Below, piece by piece: positions 39,647-40,420 of a stretch of DNA of 40,420 bases. Under the pieces are notes generated by a model. It had not been told where the DNA came from. It searched no databases and saw only the letters and a program-made list of their open reading frames with translations. Every line of letters starts with the position of its first letter. Position 1 is the stretch's first letter. This DNA is from Comamonadaceae bacterium (GTDB lineage: Bacteria > Pseudomonadota > Gammaproteobacteria > Burkholderiales > Burkholderiaceae_C), in assembly GCA_947464995.1 (NCBI GenBank), contig CANHZG010000004.1:1-40420 (forward strand), written 5' to 3'. Both the position numbers and the translations under genes were made by a program.

Positions 39647-40232
39647 TCAGGTATTCCCGTCAGTTGCGACAGGCTTCTGCCGTTGCCTGTACCGGCGTTG
39701 AACCCGGATTTGGTCACCCAACCAGACGAAGCAGCAAACTGTGCAACCACAGACTCAGAAACCACAAGTACCGCCCAAAGTGTTCAGCAACACAGCTAAA
39801 TCCAACTTAGCTGCACCACAGACGCCAGTGACTAGTGCTAGTAGTCTTTCAGCGCAGAGTGCTGCAAAGACTCGTTCTGAGCGTCAGCGGCATGACCCCA
39901 ACTCAGTCGCAAACATTCAGCGCCAACTCTACCCACTTGCTAACAGTGATGTGGTGAAGCGATTGACGACCTGATACCTGCTGATCAGTTTGAAATTCAA
40001 TGGGCTTGTGGGGCAGATTTAGTCCCAGAATTGAAAGCTACTTGTGCAACATGCTGTGCGTCAAGATTCATCGACTTGGATAGCTTGCCCAAACAACTTA
40101 TCGGTGATAAATTGATCTGTTTTGCCTATTTTTTCAGCAATAGACCATACCAATAAGTGTATCTTTAGATGTATATTTTTAGATTTTGAAAATAACAATA
40201 TCTATATATTTCATATAGTTAAGTCAATTTTC

Positions 40233-40322
40233 TGGCGGAAGCTGTGAGATTCGAACTCACGGAGGACTCACATCCTCGCCGGTTTTCAAGACCGGTGCCT
40301 TAAACCGCTCGGCCAAGCTTCC
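40233..40322 (-). tRNA. tRNA-Ser (anticodon UGA), CCA encoded
   Basis: Reverse complement GGAAGCTTGGCCGAGCGGTTTAAGGCACCGGTCTTGAAAACCGGCGAGGATGTGAGTCCTCCGTGAGTTCGAATCTCACAGCTTCCGCCA; acceptor, D, anticodon (TGA), long variable arm and TTCGAAT loop all present. Confidence 0.96.
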
Positions 40323-40365
40323 ATGCCGGCCATTCTAACGGGGCAGGCGCACTATCTACCCTACG

Positions 40366-40420
40366 TCACTGGGCCAGCAGCAGGCCTTTGGTTTCGATGA
40401 AAGACACGACATCGGCCAGG
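40366..40420 (-). CDS. 3' end of an unidentified CDS running off the window
   Basis: Minus-strand frame ...LADVVSFIETKGLLLAQ-stop; too short to identify. Confidence 0.45.
   Translation of the reverse strand, partial: LADVVSFIETKGLLLAQ

Noticed and set aside
1-40420. CRISPR arrays, phage or transposase genes
   Set aside because: No regularly spaced repeats, and no transposase, integrase or phage structural ORFs recognised in any frame of the track.

Overview
The window is a Burkholderiales-like (Comamonadaceae-type) chromosomal segment, with taxonomy inferred only from gene content and order. From left to right it contains: (i) an inverted/direct repeat at the extreme left edge; (ii) msbA convergent with a three-gene LPS/cell-surface set (GT9 heptosyltransferase-like, polysaccharide deacetylase, GT4); (iii) a minus-strand housekeeping block (rng, maf, rlmH, rsfS, nadD, hemF, plsC-like acyltransferase, purD, yebC); (iv) two overlapping minus-strand regulators (GntR/FCD and a XylR/DmpR-type sigma54 activator with V4R domain); (v) a divergent, roughly 20-kb phenol hydroxylase and meta-cleavage operon (dmpKLMNO - five-gene branched-chain-amino-acid-type ABC transporter - second dmpN and dmpO, then dmpP, dmpQ, dmpB, a GlcG/HbpS-like gene, dmpCDEFGHI, and a putative outer-membrane beta-barrel protein); (vi) a TPP-dependent enzyme and a divergent TTT/Bug-type binding protein; (vii) a small ABM-domain protein; (viii) an AT-rich, gene-poor region with a MNT nucleotidyltransferase remnant, ending at tRNA-Ser(UGA). 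The most interesting signal is the split operon: two different dmpN-dmpO pairs flank an embedded ABC transporter and share single copies of dmpL, dmpM and dmpP. The two dmpN genes are mosaic, with near-identical N-terminal two thirds and strongly diverged C-termini. The promoter region has a near-consensus -24/-12 site only about 14 nt before the likely dmpK start, plus a strong upstream inverted repeat.
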